From assembly GCA_027483785.1 (NCBI GenBank), contig JAIXTU010000083.1, positions 1 to 7,822 of the forward strand: DNA of 7,822 nt, written 5' to 3'. Position numbers and translations under genes: made by a program. This DNA comes from Flavobacterium sp. GTDB taxonomy: Bacteria; Bacteroidota; Bacteroidia; Flavobacteriales; Flavobacteriaceae. Below the pieces are notes generated by a model. The model did not search any database and was not told the DNA's origin. It saw only the letters and a list, made by a program, of their open reading frames with translations. Shown one piece after another: positions 4,920 to 7,822 of this stretch; within the stretch, counting starts at the first letter, position 1, and each line of letters opens with the position of its first letter.

Positions 4920-5962
4920 TTTTCTGCTCGCGAAATTTCTGCGACTGTAAAATTGTGCAGGGCTATCGGCATCGGATAAGCGACAACGCTATTAAGCGGC
5001 ACAGCAACAGGTAGGTCGCCATCGATTTCGAGCTTCCAGAAACAAAGTTCGATGATTTGATGCGACAATTTATGGCTTACTCGCACGGGAAAAGTGTCGA
5101 TTCGTTTCACAACGGCAGCAGGCATAAGTTTGTTCACGGACGCCAGTGCAGCTTCAGTGTCAATTTCGGCTTCAGTTTCGAGCAGCGGAAATTCGTAGAG
5201 CTTTTGCCAGATGTCGTTTTGCAAACGTTGTTGCAGTGCGATTTCACCTTTAGAATTCGCGGTTACAAAATAATTGAAGTAGCGTTTTCGCGCCTTTTTA
5301 GCTTTTGATTTCACGGGCAGTTCGGTTACGCGTTGATTTTGATAAGCAAAACACGAACTCGAAAACGGACAGGTATTGCAAGACGGGTTTCTAGGCACGC
5401 ATTGCAATGCACCGAATTCCATAAGCGCTTGATTGTACAGATCGGGTGTTTTAACGCTTAGTAAAGATTGTGCTTTTTCGGCGAAAATCGACTTCGCTTC
5501 GGATTTAGCAATATCGACATCGATACCATAAATTCGAGAAAGTACGCGGTACACATTTCCATCGACCACGGCAACAGCTTCACGGAAAGCAAAGGAGGCG
5601 ATGGCGGCGGCAGTGTAAGGACCGATACCTTTTAATTTAATAAGCTCTTTGTAAGAAGTGGGAAACGCACCTTGATGTAGTTCGACGATTTGCTTTGCGG
5701 TGGCGTGCATGTTCCGAGCGCGAGAATAGTAGCCCAAACCTTGCCACAATCTTAATATTTTGTCTTCAGCTGCATTTGCCAGATCGGTAACGGTCGGAAA
5801 GGCATCGACAAAGGCAAAATAATAGGGTAAAGCTTGTGCCACGCGCGTTTGTTGCAGCATTATTTCCGACAACCAAATCAGGTACGGATTAGTGGTAGAA
5901 CGCCATGGTAAATCGCGTTTATTATCTAAATACCACGCTATGAGAATCTTAGAAAAGTTCAT
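4916..5962 (-). CDS. mutY: Adenine DNA glycosylase MutY
   Basis: MutY removes adenine mispaired with 8-oxoguanine, preventing G-to-T mutations. The 348-residue product shows the whole family plan. The catalytic Glu33 is in LSEIMLQQT. The helix-hairpin-helix is LKGIGPYTAAAIASFAF (110-126), with catalytic Asp134 in VVDGNVYRVLSR. The 4Fe-4S cluster loop has cysteines 188, 195, 198 and 204 (C-x6-C-x2-C-x5-C). The C-terminal half is the NUDIX-like domain that recognises 8-oxoG: KRYFNYFVTA, WQKLYEFPLLE and the loop VRVSHKLSHQ, corresponding to the FSH loop of other MutYs. Length and residues indicate an active enzyme. The ATG at 5960-5962 follows a -7 promoter match at 5980-5987. It is divergent from the HU gene and is the first gene of the mutY-ssb-gldD cluster. 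Confidence 0.97.
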   Translation of the reverse strand: MNFSKILIAWYLDNKRDLPWRSTTNPYLIWLSEIMLQQTRVAQALPYYFAFVDAFPTVTDLANAAEDKILRLWQGLGYYSRARNMHATAKQIVELHQGAFPTSYKELIKLKGIGPYTAAAIASFAFREAVAVVDGNVYRVLSRIYGIDVDIAKSEAKSIFAEKAQSLLSVKTPDLYNQALMEFGALQCVPRNPSCNTCPFSSSCFAYQNQRVTELPVKSKAKKARKRYFNYFVTANSKGEIALQQRLQNDIWQKLYEFPLLETEAEIDTEAALASVNKLMPAAVVKRIDTFPVRVSHKLSHQIIELCFWKLEIDGDLPVAVPLNSVVAYPMPIALHNFTVAEISRAEK

Positions 5963-5979
5963 ATTTGTTAAGGTGCTCC

Positions 5980-5987
5980 CAAAATTA
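5980..5987 (-). promoter_or_regulatory. -7 promoter element for mutY
   Basis: On the minus strand the sequence is TAATTTTG, an exact match to TAnnTTTG, 17 bases before the mutY ATG, so the leader would be very short. No TTG -33 element stands at the usual distance. It sits back to back with the HU promoter in a 128-bp intergenic region. Confidence 0.5.
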
Positions 5988-6020
5988 ATCGTTTATGTAG
6001 TTAAAATTTAATGTTTTAGC

Positions 6021-6052
6021 TTGATATATTGTTTTTTATTATCGTATATTTG
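6021..6052 (+). promoter_or_regulatory. Promoter of the HU gene
   Basis: TATATTTG at 6045-6052 matches the Bacteroidota -7 consensus TAnnTTTG exactly, with a TTG at 6021-6023 and a 21-base spacer, within the range accepted for these promoters. The leader to the ATG at 6091 would be about 30 bases and is A-rich, with no clear Shine-Dalgarno sequence. Confidence 0.65.
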
Positions 6053-6090
6053 CAACCTCAAAAAATTAATTCTCAATTAAAAGAAAGAAA

Positions 6091-6381
6091 ATGACGAAAG
6101 CAGATATCGTAGCTAAAATTTCTGAGAAACTTGGTCTTGAAAAAGGCGATGTTCAAGCTACTGTGGAAACGTTTATGGAAGAGGTGAAAACTTCATTAGA
6201 AACTGGTGATAATGTGTATTTGAGAGGCTTTGGAAGTTTCATCATCAAAACAAGAGCAGAAAAAACCGGAAGAAACATTTCAAAGAACACAACAATTAAG
6301 ATTCCGGCACACAACATTCCTGCTTTTAAGCCTGCCAAAGTGTTTGTTGAAGGTGTAAAAACCAACAACGAGGCTAAATAA
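6091..6381 (+). CDS. hup: HU/IHF-family DNA-binding protein
   Basis: This is a nucleoid-associated protein that dimerises and bends DNA through two beta arms. The 96-residue product starts MTKADIVAKISEKLGLEKGD (first helices), has the conserved turn GFGSF (46-50), the arm region GRNISKNTTIKIPAHNIPAF (60-79), and FKPAKVFVEGV after it. At the arm tip, Pro63 of most HU proteins (GRNP) is replaced by Ile63. I recall this GRNISKNTTI form as common in Bacteroidota. The length is standard. It is transcribed from its own promoter, divergent from mutY, and followed after 27 bases by the small basic gene, with no terminator between them. Confidence 0.95.
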   Translation: MTKADIVAKISEKLGLEKGDVQATVETFMEEVKTSLETGDNVYLRGFGSFIIKTRAEKTGRNISKNTTIKIPAHNIPAFKPAKVFVEGVKTNNEAK

Positions 6382-6408
6382 CCAATATTAATCACTAATT
6401 CACCAACT

Positions 6409-6501
6409 ATGCCAAGTGGTAAAAAAAGAAAAAGACATAAGGTAGCTACGCACAAAAGAAAAAAGAGAGCGAGAGCTAACCGCCACAAAAAGAAAAAGTA
6501 G
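6409..6501 (+). CDS. 30-residue very basic protein, mS38/bS22 (AURKAIP1/COX24)-like ribosomal protein candidate
   Basis: This encodes 30 residues beginning MPSGKKRKRHKVATHKRKKR and ending NRHKKKK; about two thirds are Lys, Arg or His. The same short gene, nearly unchanged, sits between HU and the RNase E/G gene in many Bacteroidota as I remember it, which argues against a chance ORF. Its pattern of basic residues resembles the AURKAIP1/COX24 domain, known from mitochondrial ribosomal protein mS38 and mycobacterial bS22, proteins that bind near the decoding region of the small subunit. A ribosomal role is therefore inferred, not shown. It follows HU by 27 bases and is probably co-transcribed. 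Its last codons and stop codon form the 5' arm of the terminator hairpin. Confidence 0.85.
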   Translation: MPSGKKRKRHKVATHKRKKRARANRHKKKK

Positions 6502-6525
6502 TTCAACACTACTTTTTCTTTTTTT
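6487..6525 (+). terminator. Terminator overlapping the end of the small basic gene
   Basis: A perfect 16-bp stem (aaaaagaaaaagtagt at 6487-6502 with its exact complement at 6508-6523) encloses the loop tcaac and ends in a T tract (6519-6525). The 5' arm contains the last Lys-rich codons and the TAG stop (6499-6501). The stem is mostly A-T, so efficiency is uncertain. Confidence 0.75.
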
Positions 6526-6590
6526 ACGTTCATTGACATCGCGAGCCAACCTAGTTAGCTCCAACCGAAAATTAGCATTGTTTAACAATT

Positions 6591-6617
6591 GGGCAAATAC
6601 GAGCTTGTCTCGTGCCC
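6591..6617 (+). promoter_or_regulatory. Bulged hairpin upstream of the RNase E/G start
   Basis: GGGC (6591-6594) pairs with GCCC (6614-6617), and ACGAG (6599-6603) with CTCGT (6609-6613). This leaves a 4-base bulge (AAAT) on the 5' side and a 5-base loop. The hairpin ends 16 bases before the GTG at 6634. It has no T tract, so it is not a terminator. It would lie in the leader of the RNase gene, where E. coli rne has autoregulatory structures; that role here is a guess. I found no clear TAnnTTTG promoter in 6526-6633. Confidence 0.35.
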
Positions 6618-6633
6618 ACAACCATACACAAAA

Positions 6634-7822
6634 GTGAACAAAGAACTCATCATCAGATCTAATCCTGATGCTGTTGATTTTGCCTTACTTAAAGACGGAA
6701 AACTAATTGAGCTACACAAACAAGAAGAGAAAAGCAACTTTCAGGTCGGCGATATTTTTATAGCTAAAATTCGCAAACCAGTTGCCGGTTTAAATGCGGC
6801 TTTCGTAAACGTAGGTTTCGAAAAAGACGCTTTCTTGCACTACCACGATTTAGGCCCGAACCTAAATTCGCAACTCAAATTTCTGAAATCACTTACCACT
6901 GGAAAAGCTAAAGATTACACGCTTAAGAACTTTCAATTTGAAAAAGAAATTGATAAAAATGGTGCCATCACCGATGTTCTCAGCGCGAATCAATCCGTTT
7001 TGGTACAAGTCGTCAAAGAACCTATATCGACCAAAGGACCGCGCATCAGCAGCGAACTCTCCTTAGCCGGTCGGTTTATTGTTCTCGTTCCTTTCTCTGA
7101 CCGCGTTTCTATATCGCAAAAAATCGAATCAAGAGAAGAGAAAGAGCGTCTTAAACGATTGGTTTCCTCTATTCGTCCGAAAGGATTTGGAGTTATTGTT
7201 CGCACAGTAGCCGAAGGCAAACAAACAACAGAACTTGAAAAAGATCTACAAACATTACTCGACAGGTGGTCGGGAATGTGTAAAAAATTACCAACTGCTC
7301 ATCATCCATCGAAAGTCCTCGGAGAGTTAAATCGCGCCTCAAGCATTCTTAGAGACGTATTCAACGATACCTTTAGCGGCATTCATGTCGACGACGAAGA
7401 GTTGTACCATCAAACGCGCGACTATCTGCAAGAGATAGCACCCGCAAAACAATCTATTGTTAAACTTTATCAATCTAAAAATTTGCCCATATTCGAGAAA
7501 TATCACATCGAAAGACAAATAAAAACTTCTTTCGGAAAAACCGTCTCGATGAGCAAAGGTGCTTATTTGATTATCGAGCATACCGAAGCTTTACACGTTA
7601 TCGACGTTAACAGCGGAAACCGCAGCAACAAAGCCAACAACCAAGAAGAAACCGCCTTGGAAGTAAACCTCATCGCAGCAGCAGAAATCGCACGACAATT
7701 GCGACTGCGCGACATGGGAGGCATTATTGTGGTCGACTTCATCGATATGTCGAATCCGGATAACCGTAAAGTGTTATTCGACTTCCTGAGGGAAGAAATG
7801 AGCGACGATAAAGCCAAACACA
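6634..7822 (+). CDS. rng: Ribonuclease E/G family protein, N-terminal part
   Basis: This is an endoribonuclease that cleaves single-stranded A/U-rich RNA in rRNA maturation and mRNA decay. The frame is open to the right edge (396 codons visible). It appears to start at GTG 6634: MNKELIIRSNPDAVDFALLK fits the usual Bacteroidota start and no suitable in-frame ATG is near. An S1 domain begins around residue 37 (FQVGDIFIAKIRKPVAGLNA, FVNVGFEKDAFLH). Then come TKGPRISSELSLAGRFIVL (134-152) and RPKGFGVIVRTVAEG (192-206). Both catalytic metal-binding aspartates are present: Asp324 in HVIDVNSGN and Asp368 in GGIIVVDFIDM, 44 apart, close to the 43 of E. coli RNase E (303 and 346). The Zn-link cysteines would lie beyond the window. 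Rng and Rne cannot be separated from this part alone. Confidence 0.95.
   Translation, partial: MNKELIIRSNPDAVDFALLKDGKLIELHKQEEKSNFQVGDIFIAKIRKPVAGLNAAFVNVGFEKDAFLHYHDLGPNLNSQLKFLKSLTTGKAKDYTLKNFQFEKEIDKNGAITDVLSANQSVLVQVVKEPISTKGPRISSELSLAGRFIVLVPFSDRVSISQKIESREEKERLKRLVSSIRPKGFGVIVRTVAEGKQTTELEKDLQTLLDRWSGMCKKLPTAHHPSKVLGELNRASSILRDVFNDTFSGIHVDDEELYHQTRDYLQEIAPAKQSIVKLYQSKNLPIFEKYHIERQIKTSFGKTVSMSKGAYLIIEHTEALHVIDVNSGNRSNKANNQEETALEVNLIAAAEIARQLRLRDMGGIIVVDFIDMSNPDNRKVLFDFLREEMSDDKAKH

Noticed and set aside
6153..6539. 128-codon minus-strand ORF
   Set aside because: It is the complement of HU and of the Lys-rich 30-codon gene; its hydrophobic look comes from reading A-rich codons in reverse.
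6990..7817. Three minus-strand ORFs in the last 800 bp
   Set aside because: All lie opposite the RNase E/G gene, which reads without interruption and holds both catalytic aspartates.

Overview
The window comes from a member of the Bacteroidota, most likely a Flavobacteriia-like lineage. Four things point there: a gldD-type gliding lipoprotein gene next to ssb and mutY; a small very basic gene between an HU gene and an RNase E/G gene; Bacteroidota-type promoter elements (TAnnTTTG) upstream of HU, mutY and a lipoprotein gene; and A-rich start contexts without clear Shine-Dalgarno sequences. I cannot name a genus.

Left part (1-3200). The window opens in the last ~104 codons of an NADP-type glutamate dehydrogenase (gdhA), closed by a clear terminator. 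A ~405-residue multi-pass membrane protein of unknown function follows on the plus strand. It converges on, and overlaps by 65 bp, a minus-strand EamA/DMT-family transporter gene that carries an 18-base homopolymer inside its coding region. Divergent from the transporter is a plus-strand periplasmic lipoprotein with a heavy-metal-associated (HMA) domain of the CxxxC kind, a Lys-rich linker and a Cys-rich tail, closed by a terminator.

Middle (3191-3618). This gene-free stretch is richer in G+C than its surroundings. It holds an 11-bp perfect inverted repeat, two diverged copies of a ~23-bp motif, and a bidirectional terminator that ends the minus-strand operon. It looks like a dispersed intergenic repeat element of the type I recall from Flavobacteriia and Sphingobacteriia genomes.

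Right part (3619-7822). The minus-strand cluster mutY - ssb - gldD handles adenine/8-oxoG repair, ssDNA binding and gliding/secretion. gldE, normally found between ssb and gldD, is absent here: ssb and gldD are 9 bp apart. The ssb product lacks the usual terminal Phe of its acidic tail. Between mutY and ssb is a ~250-bp spacer with two tiny ORFs, one overlapping the mutY stop as ATGA. Divergent from mutY, on the plus strand, are an HU gene, a 30-codon strongly basic gene (mS38/bS22-like ribosomal protein candidate) whose 3' end forms its own terminator hairpin, and an RNase E/G gene that appears to start with GTG and runs off the window's end. This is a conserved housekeeping neighbourhood with a few lineage-specific oddities. 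I see no CRISPR array, tRNA, rRNA, transposase or defence system.
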